DNA from: RGIG9079 sp964567845
GTDB taxonomy: Bacteria > Bacteroidota > Bacteroidia > Bacteroidales > Marinifilaceae
NCBI GenBank assembly: GCA_964567845.1
Contig: CAZMOG010000002.1
Location: 1 to 64,000, forward strand
Direction of reading: 5' to 3'
Length of the DNA: 64,000 bases
The notes beneath the pieces were generated by a model, which was given only the letters and a program-made list of their open reading frames with translations, made no database searches and was not told where the DNA came from. Position 1 is the stretch's first letter. Each line of letters begins with the position of its first letter. This document shows positions 53,751-62,080 of this stretch, piece after piece. The position numbers were made by a program, and so were the translations under genes.

Positions 53751-54215
53751 TTAAATCAAAATCCTTTTTAAAACCTTTAGAGCAAGGCGGCGAAGGGCTC
53801 CGGGCATGGAGTGCCATAAGCGGGCGTAAAGACGCAAAGCTTTTGAATTGGGATTGATGGCCTTGCTCGACTCTCCATGATAGATCAGTGTCACAACTCC
53901 CAATATATCACAATAATGGCAACTCTCTTCTGCATAGTATGAGCCATCGCCACGCAAACAATATTCGCCATTATTATCGGGCATACCTATTATTCGGTGT
54001 AGAATGTGACGGCCATTATACTCAAACAGCACAATATCATATTTTGAGATTTGCGATTCACTCATTACCGGGCTTACCGTTACATAATCCTTACCATTTC
54101 GCAACAATGGGAACATTGAGGTTCCATTCAGTTTAAACCTTACAGGTCGCCCCCGCTTTAACTCCTGTGCAACCCACGCAAAAAACAAATCATTAGGAAC
54201 TATTTTTTCTGACAT
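53751..54215 (-). CDS. Soluble S24/S26-family (signal-peptidase-like) serine peptidase
   Basis: A 154-residue protein with the signal-peptidase/LexA-type fold motifs: LNGTSMFPLL with the nucleophile-type Ser33, and YDIVLFEYNGRHILHRIIG with His73. The His after the strand matches the Ser-His arrangement of SipW-type S26B enzymes rather than Ser-Lys. LRGDGSY and ILGVVTLIY complete the fold. There is no N-terminal TM helix, unlike true signal peptidases, so it acts in the cytoplasm or on the inner face. It is last in the pqqD-like operon, 2 bases after the kinase gene. A role as leader or precursor peptidase is an inference from context. Confidence 0.75.
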   Translation of the reverse strand: MSEKIVPNDLFFAWVAQELKRGRPVRFKLNGTSMFPLLRNGKDYVTVSPVMSESQISKYDIVLFEYNGRHILHRIIGMPDNNGEYCLRGDGSYYAEESCHYCDILGVVTLIYHGESSKAINPNSKALRLYARLWHSMPGALRRLALKVLKRILI

Positions 54216-54217
54216 AG

Positions 54218-55075
54218 CTACTCTCCGAATATTGTTTTACATGACAATTCCGCGGCTTCGGTATTGGGCAGGCACGCCAAATGATAGACGGGGGCTTTCA
54301 AGATTATTTCCCCAAGGGTTTTACTGATTCCATCATACAAATCTTCATTGTATGCAAACTGAGGTGGAGCTGAAGGGTGCAAAGCACTATATGCCTGCAA
54401 CACATTTAATCTTGTAATTTTGTTGTATGGAGCTTGTGATAATCGCACACAGCCCGCCAATTCGTAACGTTCAGTACGATAACATGGTGTCTTTCCGCTC
54501 CATGGTGAGCCATAGACCCAAACCTTACCATCAATCTCTCTAACAATCGGGCTGTCATCGTTTAAGAGCGAGGCCCCTTGTATTGACTCTTGCCACAAGC
54601 GTGTATGTGTGCTTTTACCTGTTCCGCTCTCGCCCAAAAAGATTGTCACACGCTCTTTATATAGAATTGCGCTACTGTGTATGGCAACTGCTCCATGTTT
54701 TGACATAAAGATACCCAAACCTATCCATAGCACAAAACGCAACATATCGTGGTCCAAATTTCCCGATATAAAGAAATTATTCTCTGAAACATTCCACAAA
54801 TAGAGGGGCTCCGCATCAACCGGAACCAACTCCAATCGATACCCGGTTTCGGTAGTTCCAAATCTTCCCGAAACATTTACATCGTGATATACAAAATTGT
54901 ACTCAACATTCTTGTACTCGGGACAATCTGTTCCACTCGAAAAGGCTATATCACTCTGAGCATCGACATGAGTATCACCAAGATAGAAGTATTGAAATCC
55001 ATCTACCTCCTTAATTGCCTGTTGTAATTTTTCGTCGGCAAGTTCAAGTATAAAGTCGGCTATTCTAAATTTCAT
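54218..55075 (-). CDS. HprK-like serine kinase
   Basis: A 285-residue protein whose C-terminal half is an HPr-kinase-like P-loop domain. P-loop GESGTGKST lies at residues 148-156 (FLGESGTGKSTHTRLW), LNDDSPIV at 171-178 has the paired acidic residues, and GSPWSGKTPCY is the following conserved loop. The N-terminal about 120 residues are unlike classic HprK. No HPr gene is near. Such stand-alone HprK-like kinases occur in peptide natural-product clusters, where some phosphorylate a Ser of the precursor. It sits between the ABC exporter (7 bases) and the peptidase (2 bases). Confidence 0.8.
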   Translation of the reverse strand: MKFRIADFILELADEKLQQAIKEVDGFQYFYLGDTHVDAQSDIAFSSGTDCPEYKNVEYNFVYHDVNVSGRFGTTETGYRLELVPVDAEPLYLWNVSENNFFISGNLDHDMLRFVLWIGLGIFMSKHGAVAIHSSAILYKERVTIFLGESGTGKSTHTRLWQESIQGASLLNDDSPIVREIDGKVWVYGSPWSGKTPCYRTERYELAGCVRLSQAPYNKITRLNVLQAYSALHPSAPPQFAYNEDLYDGISKTLGEIILKAPVYHLACLPNTEAAELSCKTIFGE

Positions 55076-55082
55076 TCAATCT

Positions 55083-56714
55083 CTATTTATCAAGCATTAA
55101 TACTCTGTCACAATAATTTAACGAACTGTCACGATGTGCAATAGAAAGGATCGTCAATCCCTTAATCTCCTTACGAAGCGCACTGATTGTTTTATTGATT
55201 CGCTCCTCGGTGGCATTATCCAAGGCCGATGTTGCCTCATCAAAAAAGAGCACCTCCGCACCTTTATATAAAGCTCGGGCAATTCCTATACGTTGCTTTT
55301 CTCCGCCCGATACAACTGCTCCACATTCACGCAACGGAGTATCAACTCCCTTGGGTAACTTTGCCACCATATCACCCAACTCTGCCAATTGTAACACACG
55401 CCCCAGTTTCTCTGTATCAATTGCTCCCTGAACACCCAATGCAATATTTTGAGCCAAGGTGCCATCGGTCATAAACAGCTCTTGTGGCACGTAACCAATT
55501 TTTCTGTGCCATGCAGCTCTGCTATTGGCATTCAACTCACAATCATCGATTAAAACTCTGCCCTGCTGAGGCTCAATGAATCCTAAAAGTATATTGAAGA
55601 GTGTCGATTTCCCCGAACCACTAACTCCCTTAATTCCTAAATATTCACCCTTTTCAATTCGCAAAGAGAAATTCTCAAACAATTTTCTATGTTCCGGATA
55701 TCCGAATGACAACTGCTCCACGGAAATTGCATCATTAAAATTCAACTCTTCTATTTCATGGGCAACAGCTCCCATTTTTGCGGTACCGGCAACACCTTGT
55801 TCGATTATCTCTAAAGTTGGCAAAGCATTGTTCATTTGAGTCCATGCCGATAATATTCCACGAAGTGCCGGCAAGAGTCTGAACGAGGTCGCCGCAAATA
55901 TCGTTAGCAATTCAGGCGCTGTATCGGTGTCAAAGGCAAGTAGTAGAGTAAGTCCCACAATTATTGCCAATTCGGACAATGATGCAGGTATTCTCATAAT
56001 GGCTCCCAACCTTAAATGGCTGTCGGTTATTTGGTCCATACCCTTAAGAAAGGCTCGCTGCATGGTATTTGCACCTTGATTTACCTCGATCTCCGCATAC
56101 CCTTTGAATGTTTCGGAAACAACTCTTCCCTGCTCACGCATGGCATTCAACTCCTTTTCGCCAATCTCTTTTATTTTGCGTTTTACTCCAAACCAATAAA
56201 AAAGTACGAAGGGAATAAATGCTCCATAGAGCATGGCAACTATCAAAGGTTCATAGATTACCAATACAACAGTAACCATCAGGGCCAACAAAACATTCCC
56301 TGCAAACTGCAACATTGGGGCTAACAAATTCTGGCTGAATGCAAAGCAATTATAATTGATTTCATGACCCAGATTTATACTACCCTTCTCTCTGATATAT
56401 AACAATCCCTTTGAGTAGTGTGCGGAGAATATTGTAAAACTCAACCGCTTATAGAGTTTCAAGAGAAATTTATTCTGACCAAAGGCCAAGCACATAGTTG
56501 CGATATTCTTCACAATTACGAACAGGGCCACACCTCCACATAGCCACAATCCATTGGTACCTATGGAATCGCCATTCAATATTTTAAAAAGCAGTGGCAA
56601 AAGCGCAGCCAACCCTGCAAAATCCAACAACGAGGTTAGGAATACAGAAAAGGCAACTCCCCACCCTCGCTTTCTTTCATCGGGTAATAATATTTTATAT
56701 ACTCGCTTCAGCAT
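55083..56714 (-). CDS. ABC exporter (fused TM and ATPase domains)
   Basis: A 543-residue half-transporter. The six-TM permease domain (about 15-300) is followed by an ATPase with Walker A GVSGSGKST (363-371), Q-loop KIGYVPQELF, signature VVSGGEKQRIGIARAL, Walker B EVLFFDEATSALD and H-loop ILSIAHRDSS. The H-loop is in the common IAHR form. No C39 peptidase domain is attached at the N-terminus, so any leader removal would need another enzyme, such as the adjacent S24/S26 protein. It lies 4 bases after the nucleotidyltransferase gene. The substrate may be a peptide or a lipid-linked molecule; context favours a peptide. Confidence 0.87.
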   Translation of the reverse strand: MLKRVYKILLPDERKRGWGVAFSVFLTSLLDFAGLAALLPLLFKILNGDSIGTNGLWLCGGVALFVIVKNIATMCLAFGQNKFLLKLYKRLSFTIFSAHYSKGLLYIREKGSINLGHEINYNCFAFSQNLLAPMLQFAGNVLLALMVTVVLVIYEPLIVAMLYGAFIPFVLFYWFGVKRKIKEIGEKELNAMREQGRVVSETFKGYAEIEVNQGANTMQRAFLKGMDQITDSHLRLGAIMRIPASLSELAIIVGLTLLLAFDTDTAPELLTIFAATSFRLLPALRGILSAWTQMNNALPTLEIIEQGVAGTAKMGAVAHEIEELNFNDAISVEQLSFGYPEHRKLFENFSLRIEKGEYLGIKGVSGSGKSTLFNILLGFIEPQQGRVLIDDCELNANSRAAWHRKIGYVPQELFMTDGTLAQNIALGVQGAIDTEKLGRVLQLAELGDMVAKLPKGVDTPLRECGAVVSGGEKQRIGIARALYKGAEVLFFDEATSALDNATEERINKTISALRKEIKGLTILSIAHRDSSLNYCDRVLMLDK

Positions 56715-56718
56715 TTAC

Positions 56719-57816
56719 TTAATGGAATATTGTGTATGGTCTTTTAATATGCGATACCACCGAATGGCATACAGCTTGCAACATTGAATGTCCCAACGCT
56801 ATTTTCAACAATCTACTCTTATGCAAGAATCGTTTAGCCTTATATTTTAATACCCCTAAACGGCCGGTCTCTGGCAGAGCTGAACCATACTGCGGATGCA
56901 AAATCTCATTGATTATTGTATCTGCAATCTTTGTATCGGCATTTACAGCAACTTCAGAACCTAACAATTCGTTGCACAAATGAGTCAATGCATGGACAAA
57001 CTCACGATATTGATCATTAACATTATCGGGCAGTTTCAAACCACAACGCTTTAAAAGGCAGAACCAATCACACAAATGGTGCAAAGCCAAACCTGTACCA
57101 AAATGTTGTGCCGCATGAAAAGATAAGAATAGTGTATTGAATTCGGGCGAGGGCGTAAGGACTTTATATTTGCCTCCACATAGCTCTGTTATCTGTGGAT
57201 TAAGGTTCTTGTGCAATAACTCTTCAACAAACTTTGCCGCCCTGAATATTTCGACATTTATAAAGGTCTTATGATTCTCAATCATAACTCCTTTATAGTG
57301 GAATTCACTATGTTTCTCGGTCTTATCACTTGAAATATGAATTCCCATATCACTCATCAACCTGTCGGCCAAGCCATTTGCCTCTTTATGAGTTAAACAA
57401 TTCGTATCGAGCGAGTATGTGTATATATCAATGTCTCCCCCTTCACGATGGCTATTAATGGGATAGTAGGTACCAAAACCAACGCCCTTCATCTGCACAA
57501 TCCCTATTTTGTGCTCTGCATAAAAAGCTTGCAACTCATTTAACACCTCGCAATGTTTCTCGTAGCGCTGCTCCTGTCTTTCTGTATTGATTGCCCAAGT
57601 TATACGAAGTGTACGCTCAGGTTGTAACTCCGCAGGAAGTTTCCGGACTCCATCCCAAGCAATAGCACCTACCCCCTGTTTAGTTGCTAAAGCATAACAT
57701 GCTCTCCAATCTCCATCTGTTGCATTGGTAAATAGGAGTTGATTTATCTCAATATCATTTAAAGCACTCTTTAGAAGTGCAAATAGCATTGATTCATGGT
57801 GGGCAAACTGAGACAT
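56719..57816 (-). CDS. NTP_transf_5-type nucleotidyltransferase
   Basis: A 365-residue cytoplasmic protein of the nucleotidyltransferase-like family seen in peptide clusters (NTP_transf_5). VQMKGVGFGTYYP (about 108-119) precedes REGGDIDIY (residues 124-132), in which Asp128 and Asp130 fit the family's GxDxD metal site. A helical C-terminal region (about 210-330, LFLSFHAAQHFGTGLALHHLCDW) is typical of the family. The expected reaction is transfer of a nucleotide to an unknown acceptor. It is second in the operon, 12 bases after the pqqD-like gene. Confidence 0.75.
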   Translation of the reverse strand: MSQFAHHESMLFALLKSALNDIEINQLLFTNATDGDWRACYALATKQGVGAIAWDGVRKLPAELQPERTLRITWAINTERQEQRYEKHCEVLNELQAFYAEHKIGIVQMKGVGFGTYYPINSHREGGDIDIYTYSLDTNCLTHKEANGLADRLMSDMGIHISSDKTEKHSEFHYKGVMIENHKTFINVEIFRAAKFVEELLHKNLNPQITELCGGKYKVLTPSPEFNTLFLSFHAAQHFGTGLALHHLCDWFCLLKRCGLKLPDNVNDQYREFVHALTHLCNELLGSEVAVNADTKIADTIINEILHPQYGSALPETGRLGVLKYKAKRFLHKSRLLKIALGHSMLQAVCHSVVSHIKRPYTIFH

Positions 57817-57828
57817 GATTGAGTTAAT

Positions 57829-58095
57829 TTATTCCAGAATATTTTGCTCTTGAAGCATGGCTATCCATTTTGAAGCATCGGCATGAGCCATATCCGACTC
57901 AATTCCATACACCTCAACCAATTTATCTGCAACCTGTTCTACTGTAAAATCAACTCCGCTAAAACTATCCCACAACATCTTTGCAGAACTATTCAATGAG
58001 ATAACCTTGGTCATATTTATCTCGAAGGTTCCTTGGTTTACAATCAAACTCTCTCCGGCAATTTCACGAACTTTAAATGTTGGCTTTATCTTCAT
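57829..58095 (-). CDS. PqqD-family protein (RiPP recognition element type)
   Basis: An 88-residue protein with the PqqD pattern: KVREIAGESLIVNQGT, then VISLNSSAKMLWDSF (LN at 34-35, Trp42), then FTVEQVADKLVEVYG and a final helix with MLQEQNILE. PqqD-type domains bind the leader of ribosomally made, modified peptides and present it to enzymes. It is the first gene of a tight five-gene minus-strand operon. A glyS terminator hairpin lies only 18 bases upstream, so transcription may come from read-through or a promoter inside that hairpin. Confidence 0.85.
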   Translation of the reverse strand: MKIKPTFKVREIAGESLIVNQGTFEINMTKVISLNSSAKMLWDSFSGVDFTVEQVADKLVEVYGIESDMAHADASKWIAMLQEQNILE

Positions 58096-58112
58096 AATTT
58101 AGGGGTAAAAAA

Positions 58113-58151
58113 GAGGGGGACTAAAAAGTTTTAGACTGATTAGTCGCCCTC
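58113..58151 (-). terminator. Terminator of glyS, possibly an attenuator for the pqqD-like operon
   Basis: GAGGGGGACTA (58113-58123) and TAGTCGCCCTC (58141-58151) form an 11-bp stem with one mismatch. On the minus strand it is followed by TTTTTTACC. It lies 27 bases past the glyS stop and 17 bases before the pqqD-like ATG. Confidence 0.75.
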
Positions 58152-58178
58152 TTATTCTTTACGTTATTAAACGTAGAT

Positions 58179-59726
58179 TTATAAATTCTTCAACAATGTT
58201 CCAATATCTGCCTTCTCCTTCAACAATGCAGGGATTGCGTCGATAGAGATTCTCTCCTGCTCCATTGTATCACGGTGACGAATTGTTACAGTGTTGTCCT
58301 CCAAAGTCTGGTAATCAACTGTTACACAGAATGGAGTTCCAATTGCATCCTGACGGCGGTAACGCTTACCGATAGAGTCTTTCTCATCGTATTGGCAGTT
58401 ATAGTCGAACTTAACCATATCGATAATCTGCTGAGCTTTTTCCGGAAGACCATCCTTCTTAACCAATGGCATTACAGCCAACTTAACAGGAGCTAAAGCA
58501 GCAGGGAAACGCAACACAACACGTGAATCTTTCTTTCCATCCTTGCTCAAATCCTCCTCACAATAAGCAGCCGACATTACCTGCAAGAACATACGGTCAA
58601 CACCTATCGAAGTCTCGATTACGTATGGAACGTATGACTCATTGCGCTCTGTATCGAAGTATTGAATCTTCTTTCCACAATATTTCTGGTGCTGAGAAAG
58701 GTCGAAATCGGTACGAGAGTGAACACCCTCTACCTCCTTGAATCCAAATGGAAATTTATACTCAACATCGGTAGCTGCATTAGCATAGTGAGCCAACTTC
58801 TCATGATCGTGGAAACGGTAGTTATCATCCCCAAAACCAAGGTTTCTGTGCCACTTCATACGTGTCTCCTTCCACTTTGCAAACCAATCCAGCTCGGTTC
58901 CGGGCTGAACAAAGAACTGCATCTCCATCTGCTCGAACTCGCGCATACGGAAAATGAACTGACGAGCAACAATCTCGTTACGGAAAGCCTTACCAATCTG
59001 GGCAATTCCGAATGGAAGCTTCATACGTCCGGTCTTCTGAACATTCAAGAAGTTTACAAAGATTCCCTGAGCTGTCTCGGGACGCAAATACACTTTGTTT
59101 GCACCCTCGCTTACGGAGCCCATCTCGGTCGAGAACATCAGGTTAAACTGACGAACCTCGGTCCAGTTTCCTGTACCTGAAATAGGACATACAATCTTCT
59201 CATCAAGAATAATCTGACGTAACTCTGCCAAATCGGTAGCATTCATAGCTACAGAGAAACGCTCGTGCAACGCCTCGCGCTTAGCTGTATAATCAACCAC
59301 CTGAGGGTTAGTTGATTTGAACATTGCCTCGTCAAAAGCCTCGCCAAACTTCTTCTTAGCCTTGGCTACCTCTTTCTCAATTTTATCATCGTACTTTGCA
59401 ATCTGCTCCTCGATAAGAACATCTGCTCTGTAACGCTTTTTTGAATCGCGGTTATCAATCAATGGATCATTGAATGCATCAACGTGTCCTGAAGCCTTCC
59501 AAATTGTTGGGTGCATGAAGATTGCAGAATCCAATCCAACAATGTTTTGATGCATACGCACCATAGAATCCCACCAATAACGCTTAATATTGTTCTTTAA
59601 CTCTACACCGTTCTGTGCATAATCATAAACGGCTCCCATTCCATCATAAATCTCCGATGATGGAAATACAAAACCATACTCCTTACAGTGCGAAACTAAT
59701 TTTTTAAATACGTCTTCTTGTGCCAT
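58179..59726 (-). CDS. glyS: Glycyl-tRNA synthetase (single-chain type)
   Basis: Class II enzyme charging tRNA-Gly, of the eukaryote/archaea-like alpha2 type found in Bacteroidota and Gram-positives. FVFPSSEIYDGMGAVYDYAQNG is the N-terminal signature. Motif 2 is FRNEIVARQFIFRMREFEQMEMQFF. Motif 3 with ETSIGVDRMFLQVM is near 370. The anticodon-binding domain begins PVKLAVMPLVKKDG (about 420) and ends RISIDAIPALL. 515 residues is slightly longer than usual. It starts 6 bases after the Na/Pi-type transporter gene and ends at 58113-58151. Confidence 0.95.
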   Translation of the reverse strand: MAQEDVFKKLVSHCKEYGFVFPSSEIYDGMGAVYDYAQNGVELKNNIKRYWWDSMVRMHQNIVGLDSAIFMHPTIWKASGHVDAFNDPLIDNRDSKKRYRADVLIEEQIAKYDDKIEKEVAKAKKKFGEAFDEAMFKSTNPQVVDYTAKREALHERFSVAMNATDLAELRQIILDEKIVCPISGTGNWTEVRQFNLMFSTEMGSVSEGANKVYLRPETAQGIFVNFLNVQKTGRMKLPFGIAQIGKAFRNEIVARQFIFRMREFEQMEMQFFVQPGTELDWFAKWKETRMKWHRNLGFGDDNYRFHDHEKLAHYANAATDVEYKFPFGFKEVEGVHSRTDFDLSQHQKYCGKKIQYFDTERNESYVPYVIETSIGVDRMFLQVMSAAYCEEDLSKDGKKDSRVVLRFPAALAPVKLAVMPLVKKDGLPEKAQQIIDMVKFDYNCQYDEKDSIGKRYRRQDAIGTPFCVTVDYQTLEDNTVTIRHRDTMEQERISIDAIPALLKEKADIGTLLKNL

Positions 59727-59732
59727 TATCTA

Positions 59733-61502
59733 TTAATCTTTATAAATATCCAAAATCGCTTCAGTCACATTAATGATAAAATCACCAGCCTTCTCACACT
59801 CCATAAACATATCCGAATACAAAACTCCTACCGGATAACTATATTTTTTATCCTCAAGAGCCTGAATATGCTCACTCTTAAGTGAGTTTCTATAGTGATT
59901 TATATCTGACTCTATCTCCAAGGCCCTCTTTAAAGAGACCTTTCTGTAATCCATCTCCAGGTTGTGACACATCTCATCAAGAGCTTTATCAACCATTGTA
60001 AAATATGCTTTCAACTTGGCTGTACACTCCTCCGGCATTACAACTCCCGCATCATTTCTGCGCTTGAATGCCTTGGCCAAATTCAAAGCAGAATCTGCAA
60101 CACTCTCAATCTCCGACACAATTCTGAACATTGAACGAACTCGTTTTGAACTATCCGTTGCCAAACGAGACTCCGACACTTGTGCCAGATAGTCTGCAAT
60201 CTGTACCTCCAAATCATCGCTTGCATCTTCATCGCGAGTAAATTTATCGAATGCTTTTTCATACTCCGATGATTTCATATCGTATGCAGCAACAACCTTT
60301 TGGAACATTTCACGAGTGGTTCTACCAAACAGAGCAATCTCCTCTTTAGCCTGGAACAGCGATGCTTCGGGAGTTGACATCAAACCGGTCTTGATATGCT
60401 TCAATACAAAAGTACTGTCATCCTCTTTCTGGGGTATCATCCTGGTAACCAACTTAGCGATACCCTTGTCGAACCACATCAATATCAATACATTCGAACT
60501 CTTCACAATTGTATTGTAAACTGCCAATACTGTCGGCATTGCAATATTTATTCCCTCTTTGTATGCTGCAATCTCTTGCGGATTTGTTAATCCTAAAGTT
60601 GCAAACAGCTTTGGATCAGAGTACATTGGATTGTAGTCAACAAAGTGGATAGACATACACAAATTGGCCACAGCCTCCAATGACCAACGGAATATGAAGA
60701 AAATCCATATTACACCAAAGATATTTATCAACAAGTGCGCTAAAGCAGCACGCTTAGCAGGAGCATTTGCCACCATCGCAGCCAGGTTTGCAGTGATGGT
60801 TGTTCCAATATTCTCGCCCATCACCATGGCCGCCGCATCCTCATAACCAATCCATCCATTATAACACAATACCAATGTTAATGCCATTGTTGCCGATGAA
60901 GATTGGAACACCATTGTAAGAACGGTTCCGAAGAACAGGAATATCATCCATGACTTGAAGCCCATATAGCTGATGCTCTGCACAAAGTCATTCACTCCGG
61001 GATAATTATGCAAATCCGATGGCATTGCATCGTTAAGGAATCGGATTGCAATAAACAATACGGCAAAACCCACCACTAACTCTCCTGTAGTCTTTCTGCT
61101 ACGTTTTTCAGCAAAGAGCAAAGGCAACGCGCAACCCAAAATGGGCAATGCCAAATCACTCATACTGATCTTTCCCAATCCAAAGACCGAAACCAACCAT
61201 CCGGTAACCGTTGTACCGATATTGGCTCCCATAATTACGCCAATGGCCCCTACTAACTCCATAAGCCCGGCATTCACGAAACTTACAACCATTACAGTTG
61301 TAGCCGATGAACTCTGTATTAAAGCAGTGATTACCAAGCCTGTTAAAATTCCTGCATAACGATTCGACGTCATTGCTGCAAGAATTTCGCGCATCTTGTT
61401 ACCTGCAAGCTTTTGGAGCGATTCACTCATCAACTTCATACCATATAGGAATAAAGCCAATGCTCCCATTAATTTAAGGAAGATTACTATTCCGCTCTCC
61501 AT
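59733..61502 (-). CDS. Na+/phosphate cotransporter family protein with PhoU-like tail
   Basis: A 589-residue membrane protein of the NptA/YjbB type. Duplicated core segments contain ALIQSSSATTVMVVSFVNAG and TMVFQSSSATMALTLVLC (the QSSS repeat typical of Na/Pi cotransporters). GANIGTTVTGWL and GENIGTTITANL are a second repeat pair. The C-terminal 200 residues (about 375-589) are soluble, helical and PhoU-like (FRIVSEIESVADSALNLAKA), likely regulatory. LALFLYGMKLMSESLQKLAG is the family's N-terminal signature. Phosphate import is the family role; the specificity is not proven. Confidence 0.9.
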   Translation of the reverse strand: MESGIVIFLKLMGALALFLYGMKLMSESLQKLAGNKMREILAAMTSNRYAGILTGLVITALIQSSSATTVMVVSFVNAGLMELVGAIGVIMGANIGTTVTGWLVSVFGLGKISMSDLALPILGCALPLLFAEKRSRKTTGELVVGFAVLFIAIRFLNDAMPSDLHNYPGVNDFVQSISYMGFKSWMIFLFFGTVLTMVFQSSSATMALTLVLCYNGWIGYEDAAAMVMGENIGTTITANLAAMVANAPAKRAALAHLLINIFGVIWIFFIFRWSLEAVANLCMSIHFVDYNPMYSDPKLFATLGLTNPQEIAAYKEGINIAMPTVLAVYNTIVKSSNVLILMWFDKGIAKLVTRMIPQKEDDSTFVLKHIKTGLMSTPEASLFQAKEEIALFGRTTREMFQKVVAAYDMKSSEYEKAFDKFTRDEDASDDLEVQIADYLAQVSESRLATDSSKRVRSMFRIVSEIESVADSALNLAKAFKRRNDAGVVMPEECTAKLKAYFTMVDKALDEMCHNLEMDYRKVSLKRALEIESDINHYRNSLKSEHIQALEDKKYSYPVGVLYSDMFMECEKAGDFIINVTEAILDIYKD

Positions 61503-61568
61503 AAAAGTTTTGTGTTTTCGTTTGTGGCGGTAAAATTAATAAATTTTATACAAATTCCGCAACTCAAA

Positions 61569-62078
61569 TCAGGCCAACTTGTATATGTTGGAGACATGAT
61601 GAAATCCGCGTCGCTCAAAATATTTATGAGCAGAGTGATTGTTACGTCCGGATTCAAGATAAATATCATTAATATTCATTGAGCGTAACCACGATATTGC
61701 TTTATCCAAAAGGGCACTTCCCAATCCACTCTTTCGCCATTCCGGCAGAACAAGGAGATCGCACACCATACCAAAAGGATCGGCTCCATCCTCTTCTATA
61801 TCAGCCACACAGAAACCAACTATCACCTCATCGGCCACTGCTATATATACCACCGCGTCGGTACTGCTAATCTTTTCACGAATATATTTCTCCCACATTT
61901 GAGCTCCATTTGGAGCAATATATCCCTGAAACTCTCCATCCTGAAGCTTTAACTCTCCAACTCCCATTTGAACCTCTCCGTGAGATATATAGGATGGATT
62001 CTTCTCTAAATTTTCCATGAAAAGCCCCTTCAACTCTTCAATATCTTCGAGCGAGGCCTGAATAATTTTTACCTCCAT
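61569..62078 (-). CDS. GNAT-family N-acetyltransferase
   Basis: A 169-residue acetyltransferase. Motif A is DLLVLPEWRKSGLGSALLD (about 110-128), where RKSGLG is the acetyl-CoA pyrophosphate loop. VVYIAVADEVIVGFCVADI is the preceding strand pair. YLESGRNNHSAHKYFERRGFHHV is the C-terminal motif B with the typical AHKYFERRGF. The acceptor substrate is unknown. It lies 2 bases after the 62081 gene and 66 bases before the Na/Pi-type transporter. Confidence 0.88.
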   Translation of the reverse strand: MEVKIIQASLEDIEELKGLFMENLEKNPSYISHGEVQMGVGELKLQDGEFQGYIAPNGAQMWEKYIREKISSTDAVVYIAVADEVIVGFCVADIEEDGADPFGMVCDLLVLPEWRKSGLGSALLDKAISWLRSMNINDIYLESGRNNHSAHKYFERRGFHHVSNIYKLA

Positions 62079-62080
62079 AG

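Noticed and set aside
54218..55075. Canonical HPr kinase/phosphorylase controlling catabolite repression
   Set aside because: The N-terminal half is unlike HprK, no ptsH or PTS gene is near, and the neighbours are peptide-cluster types.
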